Assembly: GCA_035610365.1 (NCBI GenBank)
Contig: CM069437.1
Span: forward strand, 33,065,507-33,129,506
Length of the DNA: 64,000 bases
DNA from: Aquatica leii
Lineage: Eukaryota; Arthropoda; Insecta; Coleoptera; Lampyridae
Direction of reading: 5' to 3'
The translations under genes were made by a program, and so were the position numbers. The notes beneath the pieces are model-generated. The model saw only the letters and a list, made by a program, of their open reading frames with translations, did no database searches and was not told where the DNA came from. Shown here piece after piece: positions 47,512-58,776 of this stretch; the stretch's first letter is position 1, and every line of letters starts with the position of its first letter.

Positions 47512-48558
47512 TAGGGTGACCAGACGTACTATTTTTAAGAGTATTGTTCTCTTTTTCAAGTCATTGTACTCTGTACTCTTACTTTTTTTTTTAAACTGCT
47601 AAATGTTCTCTAAATTTAAAAAAATATGATATATTTTATAATTATAACAATTTTTAGTTTAATGCTTTAACACGAGGTTTTGCGACTGCGTGAATGCCCA
47701 ATGACGAACTTAAACGAATTGAGAGTGAAGAAATTACAGGAGTTGAAGTATCTTCGCACTATTTTTGCTTATTAGAGAAATATATCGATAGACAGGAACA
47801 CAACTTTTTTCCTTTCACTACAAAAAACTTACTAAGCAAACTTGTCGAAGAAGATGTGATAAAAGAAGAATATGCTTATTCGGTGTCAAAAAGATTTTAT
47901 TACGAGGTCGTTTGTTACTTGCAGTCATGGTCAAGGCGATTTTTTGAAGATTCCAATAAGATAAAGTACTTTCTTCTCAAGCAGACTATGACATACGAAG
48001 AATTTGAAGAATCTTTTTCTTACTTTTACTCTAGGGCAAAAAATCACATTTTAGATTTAGAACATATAACAACTGACAATCATATTTTTGATACTTACCG
48101 TGCAATTGGAAAATGTATTGAGGAACACGTTAAAGAATGGGAGGAAAAAAAGGAAAGCCTAATAGCAAGATGGAGATTCGTTTACAGTGATCTAGTGAAG
48201 AGTGAATGTGATGTAATATTAACAAAATCTTTAATCAGTTTTATCTTTACGTTACCTGGTTCAAATGCGCAGTGTGAAAGACTTTTTAGCATAATTAAAA
48301 ATTACTGGACTGAAGAAAAGAGTAGGTTAACTGTTCATACGGTAGAACAAGTAATGAAGGTTAAATTTAATATAAAAATGACATGTATGGAATTTTATCA
48401 TGCAATCAAAGATGACATTAATTTGCTGAAGAAAGCAAAGACATCTCAAAAATATGTAAAATTGTAATTATTACAATAAAACTAAAGTTAATATTAATAT
48501 TAAATATTATTATTTAAGCAGTGTACTCTTTTTTATTTTAAAATTTGTGGTCACCCTA
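47512..48558. mobile_element. hAT element, 1,047 bp, 5'-deleted derivative
   Basis: Ends are TAGGGTGACCAGACGTACTA (left) and TAGGGTGACCACAAATTTTA (right, opposite strand), with further shared TTTTTAAGAG/AAAAAAGAG inward. The flanks share AATAAGA (47505-47511 and 48559-48565), 7 bp; hAT duplications are 8 bp, so one flanking base has probably changed. The only gene is the C-terminal part of a transposase, so the BED finger and most of the core were lost by internal deletion. Confidence 0.85.
47694..48467 (+). CDS. hAT transposase C-terminal half, open but truncated
   Basis: A 257-aa open frame from ATG 47694 (MPNDELKRIESEEITG) with no interruption. The first 180 residues are helical and charged (YIDRQEHNFFPFTTKNLLSK, WEEKKESLIARWRFVY). 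Near residue 200 comes the hAT dimerisation signature LPGSNAQCERLFSIIKNYWT, then EEKSRLTVHTVEQVMKVKFN. The two core aspartates and the DNA-binding finger are absent, so it cannot cut DNA. A protein like this could at most dimerise with full-length enzyme and might act as an inhibitor, which is inference. No promoter was recognised, and the start codon lies 182 bp inside the element. Confidence 0.75.
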   Translation: MPNDELKRIESEEITGVEVSSHYFCLLEKYIDRQEHNFFPFTTKNLLSKLVEEDVIKEEYAYSVSKRFYYEVVCYLQSWSRRFFEDSNKIKYFLLKQTMTYEEFEESFSYFYSRAKNHILDLEHITTDNHIFDTYRAIGKCIEEHVKEWEEKKESLIARWRFVYSDLVKSECDVILTKSLISFIFTLPGSNAQCERLFSIIKNYWTEEKSRLTVHTVEQVMKVKFNIKMTCMEFYHAIKDDINLLKKAKTSQKYVKL

Positions 48559-48565
48559 AATAAGA

Positions 48566-50624
48566 ACATCTTGCAAAACTTCAAAACAAAGTTGCAAATG
48601 AAAGTTAAAACAAAAAAAAATGTTCAAAATTGATATAAAAAATATTAATTAATTAGGTAAGACGAGGCAGTACAAAATTATAAAATTTAAATCAAACGCA
48701 AACTACGTAATTTATAAGTTAATTTAAGCAATCACAAAAAAAATCTTTAACGCAAAATTAGTAAAATTTGAAGTCAAATTGAAAAGATCTTTGAGCGTAT
48801 ATTAAACTAAGATTTATTAGAACAGTAAAAAATAACCAGTTAAATCATATTAAACTCATTAGTATCTATAACATAAGTTAGGTGTAATTTGTCGTAAATG
48901 AATAAATTGTCAATCGATAAATAACATAAAACTTTAATCGATAAACCCAAAGCTTTTAAAAGCATTACATTTTACTACTACTACTACTACTAAAAGTAAA
49001 TTTACACATTTTTAAAACGAAAAATTATAAATACTTTATTAGTTGTTAAGGTCTAGCAACGTGCCTATAGTTGCTCAAGACTCGGTTTGGCGATAACGAT
49101 GTTGATGGTTATGAATCCAAAGACTTAATGGCACATAACACAATTCGCGGCACTGATTGAAGACTGGATTTACTTGGAATAAAGTTAGACCGCAAACCTA
49201 TCTTGAAACAGAGCATAGTTTTTTGTAATTTTGAGTAAACCAATTTAAAATACCCCAAACGGAATGCAACTCCGACAATAAACGCAGGGTTAACACTCTT
49301 TTTGTTATCGTCAAGTAATTAATAATCAACTTTCCTTCAGTATCGACACATTTATACATTTTGGTTGGACCAATTAAGGACAGAAATTTGTTTAAGAAAA
49401 CAATAAATCAAAAAAGGATACAGCCAGGAAGCATGACGCAATCAATAGCACATACAAGAGAATCAGGTACCAAAATTTCCCAGGCAAACAAAAATGGTCT
49501 CTAAACTGCCAAATTTTTGGCTGCGGATGTGCTAAGAGGAATGTTCAAACCATCATCAGAATTATTCCTAGCATTTCATTTCATTTTTCAACATTTTTGT
49601 CAACGTTTTCATTATCTTCTGATTTAACTTCGGTTTCATCGGGTGGCTTCTCGTTTGTTTCATTGCTTTATGCTAACACAGTTTTTGTCTACTTGACGCC
49701 ATTCTAACTGTAACACAACACCTTACAAACTGAGAGGAACTAAATGCATCTTTCTGAACTATATGATTAATTGTATTTTGCCCTTAATAAGATAAATACT
49801 CGTGCTAAATGTCAGCAGATAAATGATATACTTGAATTTGTTGTTCTTGAGCTTGTAAAGTTTTACCTGTTTCTAAACGATTAGTTTTTTTATTGAATTT
49901 CCCAAAAATTGCCATGGAGGAGATATCTAACAGATGATTCTGTCTACGAAACGTTAAACCTCTTTGTGCTAAAAACAAAATCACGTCTAAATAACGTTAG
50001 AGACAAGTTTTGCAATTTTTGGTTTTATTCTACATTTTATTCATTATCATTTATTCAAGAATGGTACTTACCAGGGTTGTTGTGATTTTTTTACAGTTTT
50101 CTTGATTGCGTATTCTAACATAAAGGTTGCGCCAACATTCGATGTCGGCAAGACTGGATTTTTGGCATGGTAATGTGCTCATTGTCCTCCAGTATAGATT
50201 AGGAAAATTTTAAGTTTTTCAGCAAGTGGAATTTTATAAAATGAAATTGTATCTTGATTTATGTTGTCGGCGAGAATACTTTGAGACACGATGACATCAG
50301 ATTAAATTTTTCTCGCATTAAACACTCATTCCCCATCACATTTAACTCCATTGTCTAACGCTGGTAAATCTTTGGACGCCGACAAACACTCTAAAACTTA
50401 TAAATCTTCTGGCACTGGCAAATCTTCTCTGATAGCTCGATTATCATTAGAAATTGATGTACTAATTATGCTCATTAAGAGTAAATCTTTGTTTTCTGAA
50501 CTACTCGTTTTATTTGTTGTTTTTGATTTTTTTTCTTTTATTTTGATTTTGATATCCGGAGTTCTTAATTCATTAAAGAAAAAATATATTTGCAATTAAA
50601 AAGTTAAAAATTGAGCATTTTTTG
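48566..50624. other. Mostly non-coding stretch with a CTA microsatellite
   Basis: A run of about seven CTA/ACT triplets lies at 48972-48992. The minus strand between 49900 and 50600 shows short coding-like pieces (KDLLLMSIISTSISNDNRAI, DNINQDTISFYKIPLAEKLK, QRGLTFRRQNHLL). They vaguely recall TTF-type hAT proteins but are too weak to assign. Confidence 0.35.
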
Positions 50625-51320
50625 TAATTATGACCTGGGTGAGGCGAAACAAATGCTCCACGGAGACGTGTGCTCCGATGTTGGTCTGAAAATGAACTTC
50701 TTAAAACTAAGATCATGGCAAATCTCGTTATGAGCGAGTGCGTGGACGTGGAAACCACCGAAATTGAATTAGTCAATAAGTACATCTATCTGGGACAGGA
50801 AATCAAAATTTCGAGAGATAATCAGACGTGCGAATTGCAGAGAAGGATCAGTCTTGGGTGGGCGGCCTACGGTAGGCTTAAAGATATTTTAAAGAGCAAT
50901 CTTCCCATTTGTCAAAAACGGAAAGTATTTAATCAGTGCGTCTTACCGGTGCTTACATACGGAGCAGAGACTTTAACACTAACGCTAACATCGGCGAGGA
51001 AACTTAAGATCGCACAAACCAAAATGGAGAAGGCAATGCTTGGATTAAGACTGAAACACCACATAACCAACGAAGGTTTTCGACGGCGAACCGGGGTGGT
51101 AGACGTCATCCAGCGAGTAACTACATTGAAGTGGAATTGGACCGGACACGTAGCTAGGATGAGTGAAGAGAAATGTACGAGAAGGCTACTGGAGTGGATA
51201 TAAAGCGAGTCACCAACAATTTCATTCAGGTAGGGCAGGAACGACAGAGATGGCGAGCCATGAGGGAGGCCTATGTCCAGCAGTGGACAATTAGGGCTGC
51301 TTGATGATGATGATGATAGT
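50625..51320 (+). pseudogene. RTE-type LINE, 5'-truncated 3' end
   Basis: The text begins YDLGEAKQMLHGDVCSDVGL and LKTKIMANL, which follow the catalytic box in RTE-like reverse transcriptases. It continues with YIYLGQEIKISR, LPVLTYGAETLTLT, TLKWNWTGHVARM and, after a frameshift near 51200, RQRWRAMREAYVQQWTIRAA and a stop. The 3' end is a short TGA run at 51300-51316, as expected of this LINE type, which ends in simple repeats and not poly(A). The 5' cut and two frameshifts make it dead on arrival; LINE copies are usually truncated this way during insertion. Confidence 0.8.
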
Positions 51321-51550
51321 GACTTTAGGCTTGGAGTATTTTCCTCGATAGCATTGTTATTTTATCGATTTTAGTTCTAAAAACCGCTCCGATAGATGAT
51401 TTTTAGGAAAGTTAAACTTTATTTTTTTCTTTCAAAGCATATTTTTTAAATTACGATTCAGCACACCCCAATTTCGTATAAGTACGCACAATTTCTGAGA
51501 AGTAGTATACGGCAGAAAAGTGACGCTTGCTTATCTATTGCTGACGTGGT
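51321..51550. other. Short non-coding junction between two LINEs
   Basis: Probably the 3' untranslated end of the minus-strand LINE; no terminal simple repeat was recognised for it. Confidence 0.35.
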
Positions 51551-53425
51551 TTATGTGAAGGATGCAAACTCACTGTTAATGTTTGAATTGTTTTGAATTC
51601 TTCTTTTAAATGCACCGTTTCTGTAGCAAGATTGGCGATCCAATTGGCTATTATAGATTTCTATTGATGTCCGGCCAAACCACGTGCTCCAATCCTTCAA
51701 CGATGAGTTCTGCCTATCGCCGACTGATCTTTTTTCTTCGATTTTTTCTTCTATTACCGAAAAGAATCTCATAGCGCTAGCTTCGTATTATACTACCTAA
51801 ATATTGAAGTTTTTGCTTCTTGGTAGAATCTCTGGATTCCTCTTATGTTCCATCCAGGAGACATGAAACGTTTGTTTATGTGCATACATCTTGAATGCAT
51901 CTATTCGTTTTTCTGTGTCTAACTCTCTTTTACGGAGTCCAAGGTCGAGGTTGTGGTTTGCCATTAGCGTCTTCATGTTGTTAAAGGCTTGCCCCATTTG
52001 CTCTATTTTTGATTTTATCTTAATTTTAACATACTTTTGTTGGTTAACGATTGAGCTTAGATATTTTAGAGACGACTTGTTTGATAATTTCCCCACGTAG
52101 TGTCAGGTTGGCATGTATATGTATCTTAGCGGATACTACTAGCTTAGTCTTGGATGTGTACATATAAAGCCTACTCGTTGGCTGTAGTCTACAATGAGAG
52201 ATTGGAAGATTGTTGATGGTATTAATTAACATTGATTTTAAGGTCTCAGAGTATAGATTGAACAAAAGAGGGGATAGGGCACATCCTTGTGGTACGCCTC
52301 ATTTTATTGCTAGTTTTTCTGATGTATGTACTTCATTTCTAATTGTTGCTGTTTGATGTCAGTATAATTCGCTTATGATGTTTATATCTTCTGCATTGAT
52401 TCAAGTTGATTTGAGGATTTCAATTAACTTTTGATGTGACACGCAGTCAAATGTTTTTTTTGTAGTCAATAAAACATGCGAATATATTGACATTCATATC
52501 TATACATATCAGAGTTAACACATTCAGTGAGAAAAAAGCTCCTCGTGTTTTTATATCGTTCCTAAAGCCGAACTGTGTATGTCAATCAAACGTTTGCGTT
52601 TTTTATATATTCGGATATGAACAGTGCGTAAAAATACCTTTAAAAGGTGTGACATTAAACTAATTATGCGGTGTATGTTGTTGGGAGCTTTTGCGTCAGC
52701 AGTCTTTGGTTTCTCTGCATTTCGTGCGGATGTTCCTGTTGAGTTCGGTGTATTTATTTTTGTTAATCGACTTTCTTACTTTTTATTCTTACTTGCGAAT
52801 CCGATGTCATGTGACGCGCTTAACGCTTAACAGAAAAGTATTTGCGTTCTTAACTCTGGGTTGTTGATCTTTTATACGTTGATACGTTTGGGTTGTGATC
52901 ATTTTGGTTTTAACAAAGTGACGTATTATGTTCATCACCACTAGATTATGGTCACTGTTAGTGTCTGCACCATGGTACGTTTTTACTGACTTAAACCGCA
53001 TTTTATAAGGATACAGTCAATTTGATTTCTTATAAGATGTTTGTCATGCTCAGTAAGTGACCGCCATGTGTATAAACGTCGCGCGTGTAAATTAAGGTGT
53101 TACAAATGTAGTGTGGCTTCTTACAACATAACTGTACAAGACGATCTTCTCTCTTATTTGGTTCTTCTAAGTCATATTGTCTGACCATTTCTCCATCGTT
53201 TCTCGTCCCGACATTCGCGTTAAAGTTTTCAAACACTATTGTGATTTTGCCTTTTACTGCAAGTTTTGTAGCTTTTTTGAAATTGGCATAAAAGTCTTTA
53301 TCTGGTTTATCGCTTGTTGGTGCGTATGCTTAAATGACGTTCATAGTACGCTGGGTGGTGTTTAAGTAAATTGTCGCGTTCAATGATTATATCTGGGATC
53401 CCAATTATTATTATATTATATGACT
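51551..53425 (-). pseudogene. RTE-like LINE: endonuclease and reverse transcriptase, decayed
   Basis: The minus strand in order gives AYAPTSDKPDKDFYANFKKA (53330-53270), FENFNANVGTRNDGEMV (the endonuclease GDFNAKVG block with Asp changed to Glu, 53235-53185) and EDRLVQLCCKKPHYICNTLI. KTYHGADTNSDHNLVVMNI (52985-52930) holds the catalytic SDH. Then come RT pieces around LFNLYSETLKSMLINTINNL (52265-52205), and the C-terminal IKSKIEQMGQAFNNMKTLMA and YEILFGN with RRKISRRQAE-like text to 51580. The endonuclease resembles proteins often annotated as craniofacial development protein 2-like, which are RTE-type LINE products. RT motifs A and C are mostly lost. Confidence 0.75.
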
Positions 53426-54146
53426 TCTACAGATTTATTAAGTGTGTACTACATTTATTTATGTTGATCGTTGACTGGTATCATAGCCTTATGTTCAGTT
53501 TAGTAAGCCAGTCGATGTCTTTTGAGGACTTTTTTAGTATTTTATCTTAAAGTTTTTGGGGTCCAGAGTCGCAACTGGCTAAGTTGGACATTTTGTGAAG
53601 TATTGAGTTGCATTTGTTGTGGTCAGATTTGATTTTAGTCGACTCTAGATTTTCTTAGACAGATGCACTCCCGGCAAAACGTTAGTTGGATAAGACGATT
53701 ATTTGATGTCTAAATAGGTTTTTTTATACTATAGCTGTTTGGCGCAAACTGAAATTACATACTTGGTAGTAAAGAAACGAGCAAAACTGTGTTTGCTTGG
53801 GAAACCGGTATTCTATTTATACGAAAAACAATCACAACAAATCAATAAGAATATCACTTCAAAATTCATTGATGGACGAATCGTTTTTAAGTGATAGGGC
53901 GTAGAAAAGATTTGAACTTGAAAATACACAAAAGTATTGTTTAGAGTTCTTAATATTATGACCAAACCTGTTAGGTTGCTGCTTTATAAATATACAGAAG
54001 GAGCACTGTTCTCCAAAATCTCACGAGCTGCTTGTCCACTAGTGTGGAGTAAAATTTTTTTTTCAAAATTGAAAACGCCTGTAGTGTCAAACGACGTGTC
54101 TTAAGGTAACTAGTTAGTGATTAAAATTTGAAACATTTTCAATATG
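53426..54146. other. Non-coding stretch
   Basis: Nothing recognised. Confidence 0.4.
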
Positions 54147-56777
54147 ATCTTGAGGTTCCTCTTCGCTCTTCTTTATCGAAGTATTAACTAGAACAGCAAT
54201 TTTAGCCTAAAATCAGTGTAATAATATTTCAGAACACTGTGTCGTCGCAATTAGGGCGCAGTGCGCATATCCTAATAATACATCGTCTCGGCTCAAGTCA
54301 CTCGCATATTTCATTGTATGTTTAGTTCACTTTCGCGGTTGTCAGAACGTTTTTCGTAATATAGAAATGCCGAAAACACGTAAAGAATCGTTTTGTGAAG
54401 TGTTCGGTTTATCCAAGGAATTTGATGGCAATGTACTTCCTACAAACTTAGATGTTATGAGATATTATTTGTGGTGTAGGTTATTGTTAAAAGAGAACGC
54501 GAATGGAAAAGATCCGAGTGTGAGTGACATTTCCAGAGCTGTACTGGAGGATTTGAAAAATATATGGCAAAAAGCATCAATTCCAATAATTTCTGATCAA
54601 ATAATTTTGAGCTTAATAGCGAACCTTAATGAAAAATATAAGGCTATAAAAAAGAACAAAAAGAAATCTCAAGAAAAAGTGATAACATTCAGAGAGCTCA
54701 ATGAAAAAACGCTATTTGATATATCCGTCTGCAAATGTAAAAACTTCTGTAATTGTCAGTGCAAAATTAAAGTGCCTAAACGAGAAAGAGATTTTCTAGT
54801 GGACCGACGAACAGCTCGTAAGATGGCAATTGTTAATATTGATAAGAAAACCAACCAAGTTCTTCAAAAGACTTTTGCAAGAAAAGCTAAAGAAGTATCT
54901 CTATTATTAGCATGTAAGGTTCCGGACATTACAACAAAGACACTTAAAGAAACATTTACACCTCTAATCTCAGGTATTACAACTTCTGTAGAAGAGCCTT
55001 CTACTTCAGAAATTTCAGAATTGTCAACATAATCTCAAACACTATTTTCTTCGGATTTTGGAAAACGAATTAAATTACGCAATGTAGCCCAAGCGTGCGA
55101 TCGAACAGGGATATCGGATCGATTAGCCTCAATACTAGTAAGCGCCGTTCTCCAGGATTTTCAAGTTATATCAAAGGAAAATCCGTAAAAAATAGTGGAT
55201 AGAAGTAAAATAAGGAGAGAACGGAAGAAAAGACGGACAGAACTCCGAGAACAATCAGGAAAAAAATCATCAGTAGTTAAAGGACTTTATTTCGACGGTA
55301 GAAAAAACAAGACAATTCAGCAAGAAAAAATAGGCACGAAATATTACAAGAAAACTGTCACAGAAGAACATATTGTGTTAATTTCAGAGCCTAATTGTAA
55401 ATACCTCGGCCATATCACACCAACATCTGGAAGTGCTACAAATATTGCATTTCGTATCATGACATTTTTAAAGGATTTTTATGCAAATTGCAATGTGGAT
55501 GAATTGCAAGCAGTTGGATGCGATGGTACTGTCATAAATACAGGTTTGAAAAATGGTGTTATCCGACAACTAGAAAAGTCTATAGGTTCTTTATTACAAT
55601 GGCAGGTATGTTTATTACACACTAATGAGTTACCTCTGCGCCACTTAATGCAACACCTAGATGGAAAGACAAATGATCCTAAAGGATTCTATGGTGCAAT
55701 TGGAAAGATGCTAGAAAATTGCGCGAAGTTGTCCGTCGTCGCATTTGAGCCAATTGAAGCGGAATTGCTGATTATTGATCCAAATGAACTGAGTACGGAT
55801 CAGAAATATCTCTTCGATATATGTAAAGGAATTTCTAGAGGTGTCTTTATCCCTGCGGGATCCTAGAAAGCTGTCACACTCGCGCTGGTTAAGAACCGCA
55901 AACCGAATTCTCAGGTTATATGTAACTACAATAGAACCATCAATGGAACTTAAAACTTTAGCTAAATATGTGATCAAGGCATACTCTTCTAGCTGGTTTA
56001 GGATTAAAACCAAATCTACTTGTAAGGACGGATCTAAACATTTCTTTGGAATTATCAAGAAGTCTCGTTACCTATCTGACGAACTTAAGAATATAGTGGA
56101 TCCAATATTACAAAGAAATGCGTATTTCGGCCATCCTGAAAACATTCTGTTGGCGATATTAGCTGATGAACGAAAATACGTTCGGGTATTAGGTTTACGG
56201 CGGATTCTCAAGTGTAGACGTAGAGCATCAAGTTGTAATCAGGGCACTATTCGGGTGTTTCAAGTGTCCAAACTTAATTTCAAAGCCGAAGAGTACATCG
56301 ATATGATCGATTGGCAGTCCTCTGAAGTTACCGAACCACCATATTTCGACTGAGGATTTGGAAAATATGATTTTAGACGTTCCTGACAACATCAGCATTT
56401 TGAAGTTACCTTGCCACACTCAGGCGGTTGAACGATGCATAAAGCTGGTAAGGAAAGCTTCTTCTTCCGTATGTGGCAACGAAGCAAGAGACGGACTTAT
56501 TCGTGCTAAACTAGCATCTCGAAGTGAGTTACCAAAGTTTGAAACCAAAAAACAATTCATTAATGTGTTGAAGTAATCACTACTCTGTACAAAAATGTGC
56601 TAAAGTTTTTAAATAAAGATTTGTGATTGCTAACAATTTTTTTACCACTATCTACCATAAATTCAAAGGTACGAAATTCTTTAAATATGAGATTTGTGAT
56701 TTCTAGAATTTTTTTTTCTATTATACACTATTATAGAACTATCTAACATAAATTCAATTGGAGATGAACCTCAAGAT
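54147..56777. mobile_element. Candidate DNA transposon with 17-bp inverted ends, unassigned family
   Basis: ATCTTGAGGTTCCTCTT at 54147-54163 is matched on the opposite strand by ATCTTGAGGTTCATCTC at 56777-56761 (15 of 17). The gene inside begins 220 bp from the left copy and ends 201 bp from the right one. That symmetry around a single gene is what a cut-and-paste element would show. No target duplication was evident in the flanks (CAATATG on the left, ATTATTTT on the right), so the borders are a proposal. Confidence 0.45.
54367..56576 (+). pseudogene. Large transposase-like gene of an unnamed family
   Basis: Begins MPKTRKESFCEVFGLSKEFD at 54367 and is readable for about 735 codons with two in-frame stops (55030-55032, 55186-55188) and two one-base shifts (about 55838 and 56348). 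Features in order are a cysteine-rich patch CKCKNFCNCQCK near residue 140, DRTGISDRLASILVSAVLQD, VDRSKIRRERKK, and AVGCDGTVINTGLKNGVI. Then come QVCLLHTNELPLRHLMQHLD, KLSHSRWLRTANRILRLYV, PILQRNAYFGHPENILLAIL and, near the end, LPCHTQAVERCIKLV. The GCDGT and CLLHxNELPLRHL blocks resemble the second Asp and the C-x-x-H stretch of an RNase-H-fold transposase such as hAT, but that is inference. Repetitive copies occur in many arthropod genomes to my recollection; I know of no function. Confidence 0.6.
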
Positions 56778-58774
56778 ATTATTTTATCGAACTCAAATTT
56801 TACACATCTCGGTGATAAATCAAAAGGCACAGTTTACTCGATTTATTTTTTACATAACAATAAAAATCAGTAATTTTTGATAATTTTTTTGCTCAACTAC
56901 ATGATGTTATAAATACTTCAACTTTTCTAAAGCGTCCAGTGGTAAACGATTTCTGTCAATTGTTTGATTGCATACGCATTTGTTTAAAATCATAAAACTG
57001 AAATATCAGTACGCCATGGATGATTTCTTTTTACTGTATATCTAAAAGGCCCGCATCGGTTTCTGTAATTTCAAGACAATCTACACGGAACTAGAAATAT
57101 TATAAGATAAATAATTACAAAAAGTAGAAATTGTTATTGGATTTATGGTCATTGATAAGTTATCAATAAAAAATGGTAAGTAATTCATAATTTCTTTTAT
57201 TAAGCTATGATGTGTGAAGTTGCATATTTCTTTGGTTAAATGAAAGTTAGAAACGCACCCACCACTTCACAGCCGTTTTGAATACATTGAGGTTTTCTAA
57301 GTTGATCTGTTTACTAACACTAGGTGTCTAATAATAAATTGTTGATATCGACAAGAAAACTCAACTTAAAGTAATGACATTACAAATACTATTTGTGAAA
57401 TAATTACTCTCATACTTTATAAAATTATTATGTTTAGTTTAATTATTTGGTTATTTTACAAACAGTTACGACTTTGGATCAAGTATAATGGCGTACTCGT
57501 AAACTTAAAGATTTGATAATATGTCATTTTGTAATAAAAAAGCTATTTACCCTAGATAATTCAACACTTTACAACCGTTTTATGTCTTAAATTAACTTTA
57601 AACTTTACTTTAAACTTTAAAGCAAATCTAAATTGACATATATATGTTTTAATGTTACGTATATGTTCCATTATGTAAGTTCAGAAGGAAGTAAACCGGC
57701 AGCATAAAATATATAAAAGCAACAATCGGTAACGAAAAAAAAAATAAATTAAACGAGAAGCCGACTTTTACAAGAAGAAATTGATTAGCTTATTTAATTA
57801 ATTAACAGCTATCTTGTAGACGTATCATTTTACACTTGGTTGATTCCATTATTAAATTATCTTACAAACTCCCGATGATTCATGATGCAGTTCTACTTAT
57901 ATTACGTTTAAGTGCATATTTTCAGTTCAGGGAAATTAATTGCTTAAAAAATTTAAACATAATTCTACTTTGGGGTACTATAAAGTACACTGTTCAAAAA
58001 TTAATAAAAACGTAAATCATTAATCTTTGCTTATAATTTTTTAATGAAGAAGGGTTTTCTGTCGACGATGTTGTGCAGTTTTATCTGCAATAACTAAATA
58101 ATTGTTTAGGTTATTGCGTATTGTGTTAATTGGATTTGTGTTCGTTGTATTGACTGAACGAAAACGATTACCACATTTGCCCGAATTACAATTTCGGTAT
58201 ATTGTTAGGTCACGTTTTTATGTAACATGCCATACAGTTTTAATTACTCGTAATTGCATAACCTCGTAAAGTTTTGATTGTTTTTTCCTTAATTAGATTT
58301 AATAATTTATTAGAATTTAATGGTGTTGGTACTAATAATTCAAAAATAAATCTGCTATTCTAAATATGATTTATTGTAGTTTCTCTTTGCCGTTTTTTAA
58401 TACAACGTTATGAGGTGATAATTTAAATTAAATAAGTTTTAAAACTGAAGGCTATAGTCTTGATTAAGCCTTTTTAGGGATGTCCCATTGAATGATAATA
58501 TTTTTAAGTTATTGGCATATACATTTATAAATTGACGAATTTTACGTTAAATTTGGACCAATTCAATCAATTTAAATTAACTTACTTAGACTATTTATTT
58601 ATCTAGAAATGTTAAAAAAGCTTCTGCAAAAATCTTCTTGGTGTGTTTAGTGGAAAGATAAGAAACCTGTTAAGAAAAATTCACAGATATCGCAAATCTT
58701 GCAATTGAAAACAAACACAATATTACCTACTTAATATAATGAACAAGGTTTATTACAATTTTTAAAAATAAGAT
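56778..58774. other. Non-coding stretch, 2 kb
   Basis: AT-rich; no gene or repeat array recognised. Confidence 0.4.
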
Positions 58775-58776
58775 TA

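Noticed and set aside
48972-48992. CTA triplet run as a LINE tail
   Set aside because: No LINE coding text ends next to it; treated as an ordinary microsatellite.
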